DNA of 48,147 bases, taken from assembly GCF_018861905.1 (NCBI RefSeq), contig NZ_JAHLDU010000026.1, positions 1 to 48,147 of the forward strand, in the 5' to 3' direction. A program made the position numbers and the translations under genes. The DNA is from Clostridium sp. DSM 17811 (GTDB lineage: Bacteria > Bacillota > Clostridia > Clostridiales > Clostridiaceae). Shown in pieces: positions 1 through 8,059 of the stretch. Within the stretch, counting starts at the first letter, position 1. Every line of letters starts with the position of its first letter. The notes under the pieces are model-generated. The model had not been told where the DNA came from. It saw only the letters and a program-made list of their open reading frames with translations, and made no database searches.

Positions 1-1
1 T

Positions 2-403
2 GTACCAGGTGCTGGAGCAGCAGGAGGACTTGGGGCTGGACTTTTGGCATTTTTAAATGGTACTTTGAAAAAAGGTATCGAAATGGTAATTGAATATACT
101 GGACTAGAAGAGAAAGTAAAAGATGCAGATATGGTTTGGACTGGAGAAGGAAGTATAGATTACCAAACTCAATATGGAAAAACTCCTTTTGGTGTTGCAG
201 CAGTTGCTAGTAAGCACAATAAGCCAGTGATTGCATTAGCTGGAAGAGTTGGTGAAGGCATAGATATATTATATGAAAGCGGAATAGATTCAATATTTGG
301 TATCATGCAAGGAGTAACTTCTATAGAGGAAGCTCTAGCGAATGGATCGGAAAACGTTGAAAAGACAGCTGAAAATATAATAAGACTTATGAACGTATTA
401 TAG
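2..403 (+). CDS. Glycerate kinase, C-terminal part (5' truncated by window edge)
   Basis: The reading frame is open from base 2 and encodes the last ~133 residues of a GlxK/GarK-type glycerate kinase, which phosphorylates D-glycerate with ATP in the cytoplasm to give 2- or 3-phosphoglycerate. The support is the glycine-rich motif GAGAAGGLGAG at the very start of the visible part, followed by the TGEGSIDYQTQYGKTP segment and a C-terminal ALAGRVGEG segment, all typical of this family. An in-frame TTG at 44 is not the true start, because the conserved motif lies upstream of it. The full protein would be about 370-380 residues, so some two thirds are missing. The next gene encodes a CdaR-type regulator, the usual partner of glycerate/glycolate or sugar-diacid genes. 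A strong terminator follows. Confidence 0.9.
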   Translation, partial: VPGAGAAGGLGAGLLAFLNGTLKKGIEMVIEYTGLEEKVKDADMVWTGEGSIDYQTQYGKTPFGVAAVASKHNKPVIALAGRVGEGIDILYESGIDSIFGIMQGVTSIEEALANGSENVEKTAENIIRLMNVL

Positions 404-445
404 TTGTGTATAGTTTCTTTATTTATCATATTTAAATTATACACC

Positions 446-473
446 AAAAGTGGATTCTTCGGAATCCACTTTT
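446..473 (+). terminator. Intrinsic terminator after glycerate kinase
   Basis: A 12-bp perfect stem (446-457 with 462-473) is closed by a TTCG tetraloop, and its 3' arm ends in four Ts. It lies 43 bases after the glycerate kinase stop codon and separates that gene from the cdaR-like gene. The A-run at the 5' base of the stem means it could also work on the opposite strand. Confidence 0.85.
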
Positions 474-576
474 GTATTTACAGAAAAATTGAAGTATACT
501 TTATGATTAGAAAGTGAATTAATAAGAAGGCATTATTAAAAAACATTTAATGATATTTCAGAAGGGTGTGAGTAAA

Positions 577-1620
577 GTGAGTACTATGAAGTTATCGAAA
601 ACTATAGCACAAAGAATTGTTTTGCAAATGATGGATGTTATTCCTTACAATATAAATGTCATGGATGAAAATGGAGTGATTATAGGTAGTGGAGATATTA
701 AACGTATTGGGAATGTTCATGAAGGTGCTAAAAAAGCAATAGATAATCAATTAATAAATGAAGTATATGAAGAAGAAGACGGAGGTATGAAACCAGGGGT
801 AAACGAGCCTATTATTATAGATGGAAATATAATAGGAGTAATAGGAATTACAGGACATCCTGATGAGGTGAGAAGGTTTAGTAAGCTTGTTCGTGTAACT
901 GCCGCTTTATTAATTGAGCAATCTAAACTGGATGAGGAAATTCAGAATAAAAGATTAAATAGGCAGAGGTTTTATCAGGATTTGGCTCACAGAACAACGG
1001 AATATGATGAAGACTTTCATGCGAGGGCTAAAAGTTATGGTCTTGACCTTACAAAAAAGTGTCAGGCTATTCTTGTGTATATAAATTCAAATTCAAGTGA
1101 ATTTAGAATATTATGTAATAAGTACCCTCATTATTATGATATAGATGATAATAAAACAGTATTTTTTACTACAAGTAATTATAAAAATAATACGATATTA
1201 AGTTATATTGAAGAGAGCTCAGACATAAATAAAATATGTTTAGGAGGAGAAGAGGATATTGCTTCGGTTTCATTAAAAAATGCAGAACTAGCAATGGAAT
1301 TTGGTACTAAGATAAAACCATCATCTTTAATATACAATTATGATGATTTAAAGTTCCTTATTCATTTATCTTATGATAATAAAGAATCATTAATTTCTCT
1401 ATTTTCAAATCTTGATAAATCTGGGAACAAACTAGAACTTGTTAAAACTATACAAGCATATGTTGAACAAAATGGTGATATTAATAAAGTATCTAGTAGC
1501 CTTAATATACATAGGAATACCTTAAATTACAGGCTGGAAAGAATAAAACAATTGACAGGAAAAAATCCAAAAATTTTGTTAGAGCTATTTGAATTATTAT
1601 GTGGAATAATTTGGAGATAA
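577..1620 (+). CDS. cdaR: CdaR/PucR-family sugar-diacid transcriptional regulator
   Basis: The product resembles carbohydrate-diacid regulators, cytoplasmic activators that sense glycerate or sugar diacids. Residues ~5-130 match the putative diacid-recognition domain: the stretch INVMDENGVIIGSGD, then a GNVHEGA motif and GVIGITGHP. The last ~50 residues hold a PucR-type helix-turn-helix (INKVSSSLNIHRNTLNYRLE). Start choice: an in-frame ATG at 550 exists, but GAAGGG (561-566) fits better as ribosome binding site for the GTG at 577; an ATG at 586 is also possible. The length of ~347 residues is a little short of E. coli CdaR, with a reduced middle region. It follows glycerate kinase after a terminator, so it is probably transcribed separately and controls the upstream glycerate genes. 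Confidence 0.85.
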   Translation: MSTMKLSKTIAQRIVLQMMDVIPYNINVMDENGVIIGSGDIKRIGNVHEGAKKAIDNQLINEVYEEEDGGMKPGVNEPIIIDGNIIGVIGITGHPDEVRRFSKLVRVTAALLIEQSKLDEEIQNKRLNRQRFYQDLAHRTTEYDEDFHARAKSYGLDLTKKCQAILVYINSNSSEFRILCNKYPHYYDIDDNKTVFFTTSNYKNNTILSYIEESSDINKICLGGEEDIASVSLKNAELAMEFGTKIKPSSLIYNYDDLKFLIHLSYDNKESLISLFSNLDKSGNKLELVKTIQAYVEQNGDINKVSSSLNIHRNTLNYRLERIKQLTGKNPKILLELFELLCGIIWR

Positions 1621-1627
1621 TACCTTG

Positions 1628-1644
1628 CTTTTATGGAATAAAAG
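1628..1644 (+). terminator. Weak AT-rich hairpin after cdaR
   Basis: CTTTTAT (1628-1634) and ATAAAAG (1638-1644) form a 7-bp stem with a GGA loop 8 bases after the cdaR stop. There is no proper U-tract and only one G-C pair at each end, so this is at best a weak terminator. Confidence 0.25.
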
Positions 1645-1705
1645 TTAGTTATGATGCTAATAATATACTAAAAAAGACATAAATTTATTTATTTTAAAAA
1701 TTTAT

Positions 1706-1734
1706 TTGACTTATACTGAAATACGAGGTATACT
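1706..1734 (+). promoter_or_regulatory. SigA-type promoter of the tRNA pair
   Basis: TTGACT at 1706-1711 and TATACT at 1729-1734 are separated by 17 bases, a near-consensus housekeeping promoter. The start point would fall near 1741, about 36 bases before tRNA-Glu. Confidence 0.8.
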
Positions 1735-1776
1735 ATATCTCGTAGTGCAAATCGCTGAAACGCGAATAGCTAATAT

Positions 1777-1851
1777 GGCTCCTTGGTCAAGAGGTTAAGA
1801 CGCCACCCTCTCACGGTGGATTCAGGGGTTCAATTCCCCTAGGAGTCACCA
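1777..1851 (+). tRNA. tRNA-Glu (anticodon CTC), CCA encoded
   Basis: A 75-base cloverleaf. The acceptor arm GGCTCCT pairs with AGGAGTC with one G-U, the anticodon stem CCACC pairs with GGTGG, and the 7-base loop CTCTCAC gives anticodon CTC, which reads GAG. The T arm is AGGGG-TTCAATT-CCCCT. The 3' CCA is encoded at 1849-1851. It is first in a two-tRNA transcript. Confidence 0.95.
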
Positions 1852-1863
1852 TTTATTTTTTAT

Positions 1864-1938
1864 TGGGGTGTAGCCAAGCGGTAAGGCACTAGACTCTGAC
1901 TCTGGCATTCGCAGGTTCGAATCCTGCCACTCTAGCCA
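1864..1938 (+). tRNA. tRNA-Gln (anticodon CTG), CCA encoded
   Basis: A 75-base cloverleaf beginning TGGGGTGTAGCC, typical of bacterial tRNA-Gln. The anticodon stem CTAGA/TCTGG contains a T-G pair, and the loop CTCTGAC gives anticodon CTG, which reads CAG. The T arm is GCAGG-TTCGAAT-CCTGC, and CCA is encoded at 1936-1938. It lies 12 bases after tRNA-Glu in the same transcript. Confidence 0.95.
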
Positions 1939-1989
1939 AAGATTTAATCAAATTAAGAATAATGATTTTTTAATATGATGAATATAAGT

Positions 1990-2028
1990 AATCCTAGCAT
2001 AAATTTATTTTGCTAGGATTATTTTTTT
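1990..2028 (+). terminator. Intrinsic terminator of the tRNA operon
   Basis: The 10-bp stem AATCCTAGCA/TGCTAGGATT (1990-1999 with 2011-2020) has an 11-base loop and is followed by a run of seven Ts at 2022-2028. Confidence 0.85.
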
Positions 2029-2114
2029 ATATATCAAAGTATTGAAAATGATAATTTATCTGGAAATGTTATTTAGAAAAAAGCCAACAACTAGAAAACT
2101 TAGGGGTGAAATTT

Positions 2115-5100
2115 TTGAGTAATAATATTGATATTAATGAAGAGATAATACGAGAAAATACTGATAAAGAGACTTATAAATTTGGGAGAAATTACTATTT
2201 AGATGATAAGGTTAAGGATATAGATGTAGAAATAGAAGAGCTGGAAAATTTGGAAGATTATACACGAACTATGATAACTTCAAATGTACAGTCCTCAAAT
2301 CTTACTTTATATAAAGTAGATGTAAGTTTTGATAATATTAATTTGTTTGTAAACTATAACTGTGATTGCAATAAATATAGTTTTGGTTATTACGGACGCA
2401 GAAATATGTGCAAACATGTTGTAGCTACACTATTAAAGTATGTTAATGAGAAAGAACAAATTATTAAAGTTAAGAAAATGGTTAAAACAAATAATTTAAT
2501 TAAACAAATAACAAATAATATAAATGTGGCTCAAAGAGCAAAAATATATTTAAATATAGATATAAAATACGAGCACGGATCTAGCAGCGAAAATACAAAA
2601 TCATTTGTGAGCCTAAAGATCGGTGAGGATAAGCAATACGTAGTTAAGAACATAAAAGAATTCTTAATTTGTTATAATAAAAGTTTTGAGCCAATGGAAT
2701 TTGGTAAGAAATTTACATACAATCCTTGTTTGCACTCTTTTAGGGATGAAGATCTAAATATTATAGAAATTTTTAAAGAAGCAGGTGAACTTCAGTCGTT
2801 AGCGGGGGCTGCGAATACATATAAGAGTAACCAGGTAAAGTTTCTGTCGGGTAAAAAAGCTTATTTTACTGATAGTATGATTAAAAGATTATTAAAGTGT
2901 TTATATAATAGAGATTTATCTGTTGTTATAAAAGGTGAGACATTTACTAATGTACATATAGAAAAGGAATCTATGCCTTTAGAGTTTAATATAAATAGGG
3001 AAGAGAATAAATTTATATTAGAGCAAAAGAATAATATACCTGTTTCGCTAACTAGTGATGGTGAATTCTTTTTTTATGAAGGGAAAGTATATGAGCCACC
3101 AGTTACACAAAGGGATACTTATATGCCCTTTTATAATAGATTTAAAGATGAAAAAAATGGTTGTATAGAATTTTATGAAGAAGAGAAAGATGATGTAGCA
3201 TCATTTGTACTTCCAACATTAAATAAAATAAGTAGTAAAGTTGATATAGATATGTCTCTTAAAAACGAATTTTATGTAAAAGAGCTTAAGGCAATTGTTT
3301 ATTTTGAAAAAAAATCTGAAAATGTTGAGGCTCTTATAACTTTCAAATATGGAGATATAGAAATAAACCCTTTTAATAGTAAAGAAAACAAATTACAAGA
3401 GGGAAGAGCACTTATAAGAGACATGGATAAGGAAATGAGTATCATAAATCAATTTAATGAATTCGGATTTGTTCGCAGGGATAATGGGTTTGAAATGTTA
3501 AATGAGGAAAAACTTTTAGAGTTTTTAGTTTCAGGACTCGAAAAACTTCAGCAGATGGCGGATGTTTATTATTCAGAGGAATTTAAAAAAATAAGTGTTC
3601 ATGGAAATACTGGGTATAAGTCAAATATTAGACTTAATAAAGATAATCTTTTAGAATTTAACTTTAGTATTGAAGGTGTAGATAATATTGAACTTAAAAA
3701 TATTTTTGCATCACTAAGAGAAAAAAGAAAATATCATAGGCTCAAAAATGGAAGTTTTGTATTACTAGATTCTAATAATTTACTAAAAGTTGCAGAAATG
3801 ATAGAGTATTTAAATATAAAAGATAAAGATATTTCAAAAAATAAAATTCTGCTTTCTAGATATAATACACTATATATAGAAGAAAAATTAAAACGAGAAC
3901 AAATGGATTTTGTTGATACAAATAAAAAATTTAAAGAGTTAGTTTATGATTTAAAAAATACAAAGGAATTGAAAGCAACAGTTCCAAGTTCTTTAGATAG
4001 TATAATGAGAGATTATCAAAAAACTGGATTTAAATGGTTAAAAACTCTTGCTAAATGTGGATTTGGAGGCATACTCGCAGATGAAATGGGCCTTGGGAAA
4101 ACACTCCAGGCTATAGCATTTATTTTGTCCGAGGTGGAGGAAAATGATATCAAACAACCAACACTAGTAGTATGCCCGACATCAGTTGTATACAATTGGA
4201 AGGATGAAATAGAAAAGTTTGCACCTTCGCTAAATTGTATAGTAATATCTGGGAATATACGTCAGAGGGAAGAACAAAAACAAAATATAAATGACAATGA
4301 TGTGGTTATAACATCATATGCACTTATAAGGCGAGATCTTGAGGAGTATAAAAAAATTCAATTTAGATATTGTTTCTTAGATGAGGCCCAGTTTATCAAA
4401 AATTTTAATTCTCAAAATTCTGCTGCTGTAAAAAGTTTGAATGCTTTAGGAAGATTCGCACTTACAGGAACACCTATTGAAAATTCTCTTACCGAACTTT
4501 GGTCAATTTTTGATTTTATAATGCCAGGTTATATGTTGAATCATAGTGCTTTTTCAAAAAAATATGAAGCACCAATTGTGAAAGATGGAAATGCAAATGC
4601 ATTAAAGGAATTAAATAATCATGTAAAGCCATTTATACTTAGGCGAACAAAGGTTGAGGTTGCAAAAGATTTACCTCCAAAAATCGAACATAGGATTTCA
4701 GTGGAAATGACTGAGGAGCAGAAGAAAATCTATTTAGCTTATTTAAAGGATGCTAAAGGAGAATTAGAAGAAGATGTTAGGGAGAAAGGATTTAATAAAA
4801 GCAAGTTTAAGGTACTTTCAATATTAACAAGGTTAAGGCAAATATGCTGTGACCCATCTACTTTTATAGAAAATTATAATGGGGGTAGTGGCAAAATGGA
4901 AGCTTTAGATGAAATTTTAGATAATGGTTTAGAGGAAGGTCATAGAATATTAATATTTTCTCAATTTACAAGAGTTTTAAAGAATATTGCGAGTAGATTA
5001 GAAGCTAAAGATATAAACTATATGTATCTTGATGGTTCAACAAAGTCAGAAAAAAGAGTTAAGATGGTGAAGGATTTTAATGAAGGAGAGTCACAGGTAT

Positions 5101-5405
5101 TCTTAATATCTCTAAAAGCTGGTGGGACTGGGATAAATCTTACAGGTGCAGATATGGTTATACATTTTGATCCTTGGTGGAATCCGGCCGTAGAAGCTCA
5201 AGCAACAGATAGAGCTCATAGAATTGGACAGAAAAAAACAGTAGAGGTTATAAAATTAATAGCAAGAGGAACTATAGAAGAAAAAATATTTAAGCTTCAG
5301 CAAAAGAAAAAAGAAGTTACAGATAGTGTTATTAATGATGAAACAGGAGCAGAATTGTTTCTATCACAGATGAGTCAAAATGATATTGAAGATTTATTTG
5401 TATAA
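2115..5405 (+). CDS. SNF2-family DEAD/DEAH helicase with SWIM zinc finger
   Basis: This large (~1096-residue) Swi2/Snf2 ATPase is of the bacterial HepA/RapA-like type, a DNA translocase thought to remodel protein-DNA complexes. An N-terminal SWIM zinc finger is visible around residues 80-103 (CDC, then CKH). A long, weakly conserved SNF2-associated middle region follows. The C-terminal ~460 residues hold the ATPase core: DEMGLGKT around 655-662, DEAQ near 756, LTGTPIEN, SLKAGGTGINLTGAD and DRAHRIGQ (motif VI) near 1030-1040, so all catalytic motifs are intact. Start choice: AGGGGTG at 2102-2108 best serves the TTG at 2115; an upstream GTG at 2106 overlaps that site. It stands alone behind the tRNA pair and converges on the metallohydrolase gene, with which it shares a terminator. 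The cellular target is unknown. Confidence 0.9.
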   Translation: MSNNIDINEEIIRENTDKETYKFGRNYYLDDKVKDIDVEIEELENLEDYTRTMITSNVQSSNLTLYKVDVSFDNINLFVNYNCDCNKYSFGYYGRRNMCKHVVATLLKYVNEKEQIIKVKKMVKTNNLIKQITNNINVAQRAKIYLNIDIKYEHGSSSENTKSFVSLKIGEDKQYVVKNIKEFLICYNKSFEPMEFGKKFTYNPCLHSFRDEDLNIIEIFKEAGELQSLAGAANTYKSNQVKFLSGKKAYFTDSMIKRLLKCLYNRDLSVVIKGETFTNVHIEKESMPLEFNINREENKFILEQKNNIPVSLTSDGEFFFYEGKVYEPPVTQRDTYMPFYNRFKDEKNGCIEFYEEEKDDVASFVLPTLNKISSKVDIDMSLKNEFYVKELKAIVYFEKKSENVEALITFKYGDIEINPFNSKENKLQEGRALIRDMDKEMSIINQFNEFGFVRRDNGFEMLNEEKLLEFLVSGLEKLQQMADVYYSEEFKKISVHGNTGYKSNIRLNKDNLLEFNFSIEGVDNIELKNIFASLREKRKYHRLKNGSFVLLDSNNLLKVAEMIEYLNIKDKDISKNKILLSRYNTLYIEEKLKREQMDFVDTNKKFKELVYDLKNTKELKATVPSSLDSIMRDYQKTGFKWLKTLAKCGFGGILADEMGLGKTLQAIAFILSEVEENDIKQPTLVVCPTSVVYNWKDEIEKFAPSLNCIVISGNIRQREEQKQNINDNDVVITSYALIRRDLEEYKKIQFRYCFLDEAQFIKNFNSQNSAAVKSLNALGRFALTGTPIENSLTELWSIFDFIMPGYMLNHSAFSKKYEAPIVKDGNANALKELNNHVKPFILRRTKVEVAKDLPPKIEHRISVEMTEEQKKIYLAYLKDAKGELEEDVREKGFNKSKFKVLSILTRLRQICCDPSTFIENYNGGSGKMEALDEILDNGLEEGHRILIFSQFTRVLKNIASRLEAKDINYMYLDGSTKSEKRVKMVKDFNEGESQVFLISLKAGGTGINLTGADMVIHFDPWWNPAVEAQATDRAHRIGQKKTVEVIKLIARGTIEEKIFKLQQKKKEVTDSVINDETGAELFLSQMSQNDIEDLFV

Positions 5406-5448
5406 AAAGCAGGCATAGACCTAATTTAGGGTTCTATTGCCTGCTTTT
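5405..5448. terminator. Bidirectional terminator between convergent genes
   Basis: AAAAGCAGGCA (5405-5415) pairs perfectly with TGCCTGCTTTT (5438-5448) around a 22-base interior that contains a smaller CCTAATTTAGG hairpin. A-run and T-run at the two ends let it act in both directions: for the SNF2 gene, whose stop overlaps its first base, and for the minus-strand hydrolase gene ending at 5456. Confidence 0.8.
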
Positions 5449-5455
5449 GTGTTAT

Positions 5456-6280
5456 TTATAATTTTACAGTTTGGCCTATATCAATAATTTTTATACTTCC
5501 ATCATTTATTCTATTTAATGTGTTAACAGTGTCCTCATCCTTATCTTGGGCTAGAATATAGGTTTTATAATGAATGGGTATCATTAATTTAGCTTTTGTC
5601 ATTTTAAACATTTTAAAGCTTTGCTCTGGAGAACAATGCATCTCTTGAAATTCATCAGGTTTGTAGCAGCCTACAGGCATGATGGCTACATCTGCTACTA
5701 AATCTTTATATGCATCAGTGAGAGCAGTATCACCAGCAAAAAAGATCTTTTTAAGGTTACTTTCAATTATATAGGAGTTGCTCTCAGCTTTAGCTCCCCA
5801 AGGGTAACGCCTTCCATCGTGATTCGCCTTTAATGCCTTTATTTTTATGTGTCTATCACTATATATTTCAGTGTGGTTTAGAAGCACTATATTTTTAAAA
5901 CCTAAAATTTTTAAAGGAATGTTTAAATTTTTAGGAGCAATCACTATAGCACTTTTGTTTATTTTCTTAAGAGTTGAATAATTCATATGATCCATATGAC
6001 CATGAGAAAGAACTATGTAATCAATATTAATGGATGCTAAATTTATAGAGGGTTTAACTAATCTTTTTAGTTCACCAAGATTTAAACTAGTTACAGGATC
6101 AGTTACTATAATCTTATCGTTTAAATTAATAACTACAGTAGCATGACCTACCCAATGAATAGAATTTTTTACTATAGGCTCATATAACGGCGTTTTTATA
6201 GGTTTAAAGTACAATTTAAAGTTTCTACGATGCAATTTATACATATATTCAACTGTTTTAGATAATCTAACAAAGCTCAT
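5456..6280 (-). CDS. MBL-fold metal-dependent hydrolase (UlaG/NAPE-PLD-like)
   Basis: A 274-residue metallo-beta-lactamase-fold protein. It has WVGHATVVI near residues 43-51, then the metal-binding motif HGHMDH at 93-98, a later NHDGRRYPWG segment, AGDTALTD, and a terminal IPIHY. This arrangement (WxGHAT, HxHxDH, AGDT, IPIHY) is typical of the UlaG-like and N-acyl-phosphatidylethanolamine phospholipase D-like branch, and the HDGRRYPWG part leans towards the latter. The substrate cannot be read from sequence. The upstream ~40 residues are basic and carry no signal peptide, so the protein is cytoplasmic. The start ATG at 6280 has AAGAGGT a few bases upstream on the minus strand. It is a single gene convergent with the SNF2 helicase. 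Confidence 0.85.
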   Translation of the reverse strand: MSFVRLSKTVEYMYKLHRRNFKLYFKPIKTPLYEPIVKNSIHWVGHATVVINLNDKIIVTDPVTSLNLGELKRLVKPSINLASINIDYIVLSHGHMDHMNYSTLKKINKSAIVIAPKNLNIPLKILGFKNIVLLNHTEIYSDRHIKIKALKANHDGRRYPWGAKAESNSYIIESNLKKIFFAGDTALTDAYKDLVADVAIMPVGCYKPDEFQEMHCSPEQSFKMFKMTKAKLMIPIHYKTYILAQDKDEDTVNTLNRINDGSIKIIDIGQTVKL

Positions 6281-6606
6281 TTTATACCTCTTAGTTTGTG
6301 TGTTTATTTTATAGTAAATGATTATATTTTTATTTGAAATTTAATTTGTTTGATTTTATTATAGCATAACGTGTATAGACTTTAAATTATAAAAAAGTGA
6401 TACTAAATAGTATTAAGTTTGCAGATGTTCTGACGCAACTAATTAATTTTTGGTTATAATATTTATTGTAATGAAATGTATGAATTATTAGAAGATTCTG
6501 ATGCAATAATAATTTGTACAGATCCACCATTAATAGGAGAAAAGGCGAATTTTTCTGTACAAATCATTGCTATTTTAATTGTAGAATTTCTCTATCATCT
6601 TTTAGT
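6281..6606. other. Intergenic region between hydrolase gene and small unknown gene
   Basis: 326 bases without a convincing gene. It holds the likely minus-strand promoter for the hydrolase, and a 10-bp perfect inverted repeat ATTTGTACAG (6512-6521)/CTGTACAAAT (6554-6563) with a 32-base spacer. The repeat has no U-tract, so it is not an obvious terminator. A short open frame (~6443-6630) reads DAIIICTDPP-like residues but lacks a ribosome binding site. Confidence 0.5.
6358..6386 (-). promoter_or_regulatory. Possible promoter of the MBL-fold hydrolase gene
   Basis: On the minus strand TTTAAA (plus 6381-6386) and TATAAT (plus 6358-6363) are separated by 17 bases. The -10 is perfect, the -35 matches four of six consensus positions. 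It lies about 78 bases upstream of the start codon. Confidence 0.4.
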
Positions 6607-6978
6607 TTATTTAAATGTAGAGGGTTCATAATCAAAGCTTACATTGGTGTTTATTTCCATGCCATCATTATTTGTAGTAGTAGTTTCTTTGAACATTTCA
6701 GCTTGTTTAGAGTTTTCGTCAAATTCTTCATATTGATTAGATTCTTCCTTAATAGTGTAATTTTGTTCGGTCTTTTTTCCCCATGTAACTTTAATTGTAA
6801 AATCACCATAATGTCTATTGCTATCAAGGTTGAATTGATAATTCAACTCTTCATCATCTGGTATGTTAACAAGATGTCCATCTATCTTGAGCTTGTCTTT
6901 GAATAATCTTATAATTTCATCTTTTAAGAAAAAGTAAAACTTCTCTTTATTTCCAGTATATTTTTCATTGTAATCCAT
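6607..6978 (-). CDS. Small acidic protein of unknown function
   Basis: I do not recognise this 123-residue product. It starts MDYNEKYTGNKEK and is strongly acidic in its second half, with many D, E, N and T residues (EEFDENSKQ, then KETTTTNNDG). No signal peptide or membrane segment is visible, so it is probably soluble and cytoplasmic. The start is chosen at the ATG (plus 6976-6978) because AAAGGTGG lies 8 bases upstream; a GTG at 6990 would overlap that site. The antisense frame at 6514-6906 is judged a shadow, because this strand has the better ribosome binding site and a charged, protein-like composition. It is divergent from the exonuclease III gene, with no operon partner. Confidence 0.6.
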   Translation of the reverse strand: MDYNEKYTGNKEKFYFFLKDEIIRLFKDKLKIDGHLVNIPDDEELNYQFNLDSNRHYGDFTIKVTWGKKTEQNYTIKEESNQYEEFDENSKQAEMFKETTTTNNDGMEINTNVSFDYEPSTFK

Positions 6979-7192
6979 GAATAACGCCACCTTTCACTAT
7001 AATAGTATTCTGATTTAATCATAAAGGTGATAATAATTAGACATATTTAAAGAAAAAAGATAAATAATTTTATAATGCTTAAGAGTATGCTATATTAATA
7101 TTATGAGGTTTACATACTAGATTCAAAATAGTAAATGATAAATATATAGGCAATTTGCATGTATAAAATAATTTTATGAGGAAGGTGTTTTT

Positions 7193-7951
7193 ATGAAAAT
7201 TTATTCATGGAATGTAAATGGTATAAGAGCCATAAAGAATAAAGGATTTATTGAATGGATCGAGGGTGAGCAACCAGATGTTTTATGTTTACAAGAAACA
7301 AAAATTCAAGAGGATCAAATAAGTGATGAGCTTAAAAATATAGAAGGGTATTATTCATATTTTTGTTGTGCGCAGAAGAAAGGTTATAGTGGGGTAGCTA
7401 TATACACTAAGCAAAAACCAATATCTGTTATGCGAGGGATTGGAATAGAAAAATTTGATAGTGAAGGACGAATATTAATAGCTGAATTTGAAAACTTCAC
7501 ACTTTTTAATATATATTTTCCTAATGGTCAAAAGGATGAGGATAGATTAAATTATAAAATGGAATTTTATGATAAATTATTGGCTTACTGTGAAAAGTTA
7601 AGAAAAAATGGAAAAAAACTAATTATTTGTGGAGATTATAATACCGCTCATAATGTTATTGATCTTAAAAATCCAAAGGCAAATGAAAAATATTCAGGTT
7701 TCTTACCTATAGAGCGGGCGTGGATGGATAAATTTATATCTCATGGTTATGTTGATACTTTTAGATATCTTCATGCAGAAGAAGTAAAATATTCTTGGTG
7801 GAGTTACAGATTTAAGGCTAGGGAAAAAAATGCAGGGTGGCGTCTTGACTACTTTTTTATAACAAAGGACTTATTAAGCGAGCTGAAGGAAGCATCTATT
7901 TTAAATGAGGTTATAGGGTCGGATCATTGCCCTGTGAGCATTATTTTATAG
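7193..7951 (+). CDS. exoA: Exodeoxyribonuclease III (AP endonuclease)
   Basis: A 252-residue member of the exonuclease III/ExoA family, which incises DNA at abasic sites in base excision repair and has 3'-5' exonuclease and 3'-phosphatase activity. The family signatures are in order: WNVNGIRA near residues 6-13, the metal-ligand segment LQETKIQ near 32-38, GDYNTAHN in the middle, GWRLDYFF, and the C-terminal GSDHCPV with the catalytic Asp-His. The length matches Bacillus ExoA. The ATG at 7193 has GAGGAAGGTG 5 bases upstream. It is monocistronic, with a weakly defined promoter region upstream and a WG-repeat gene downstream that appears to have its own control region. Confidence 0.95.
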   Translation: MKIYSWNVNGIRAIKNKGFIEWIEGEQPDVLCLQETKIQEDQISDELKNIEGYYSYFCCAQKKGYSGVAIYTKQKPISVMRGIGIEKFDSEGRILIAEFENFTLFNIYFPNGQKDEDRLNYKMEFYDKLLAYCEKLRKNGKKLIICGDYNTAHNVIDLKNPKANEKYSGFLPIERAWMDKFISHGYVDTFRYLHAEEVKYSWWSYRFKAREKNAGWRLDYFFITKDLLSELKEASILNEVIGSDHCPVSIIL

Positions 7952-7973
7952 TAATATTTAAAATTACTTATTT

Positions 7974-8033
7974 AAACTAGTTCAGTGTATAATGATATTG
8001 TATTTAGTTAATTTATAATTTTTGAACTAGTTT
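7974..8033 (+). promoter_or_regulatory. Paired palindromic sites flanking the WG-gene promoter region
   Basis: AAACTAGTTCA (7974-7984) and its exact reverse complement TGAACTAGTTT (8023-8033) enclose a 38-base AT-rich stretch with two TATAAT hexamers (7988-7993, 8014-8019). Each arm contains the 8-bp palindrome AACTAGTT, and the two centres are 50 bp apart. This looks like a two-site operator around the promoter of the next gene; the regulator is unknown. Confidence 0.4.
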
Positions 8034-8059
8034 TCAAAAAGTGAAAGGAAGTTTTAGTT

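Noticed and set aside
2106-2114. GTG at 2106 as start of the SNF2 gene
   Set aside because: It overlaps the AGGGGTG ribosome binding site, which is spaced properly for TTG 2115.
6443-6630. Short open frame reading LLEDSDAIIICTDPPLIGEKAN, suspected gene fragment
   Set aside because: It looks a little like an oxidoreductase piece, but it is too short, without a binding site, and I could not tie it to a family; chance cannot be excluded.
6514-6906. 130-codon plus-strand frame antisense to the small acidic protein
   Set aside because: No ribosome binding site; composition is rich in F, I, S and C as expected from an antisense reading of an acidic gene. The minus-strand frame has AAAGGTGG at the right distance.
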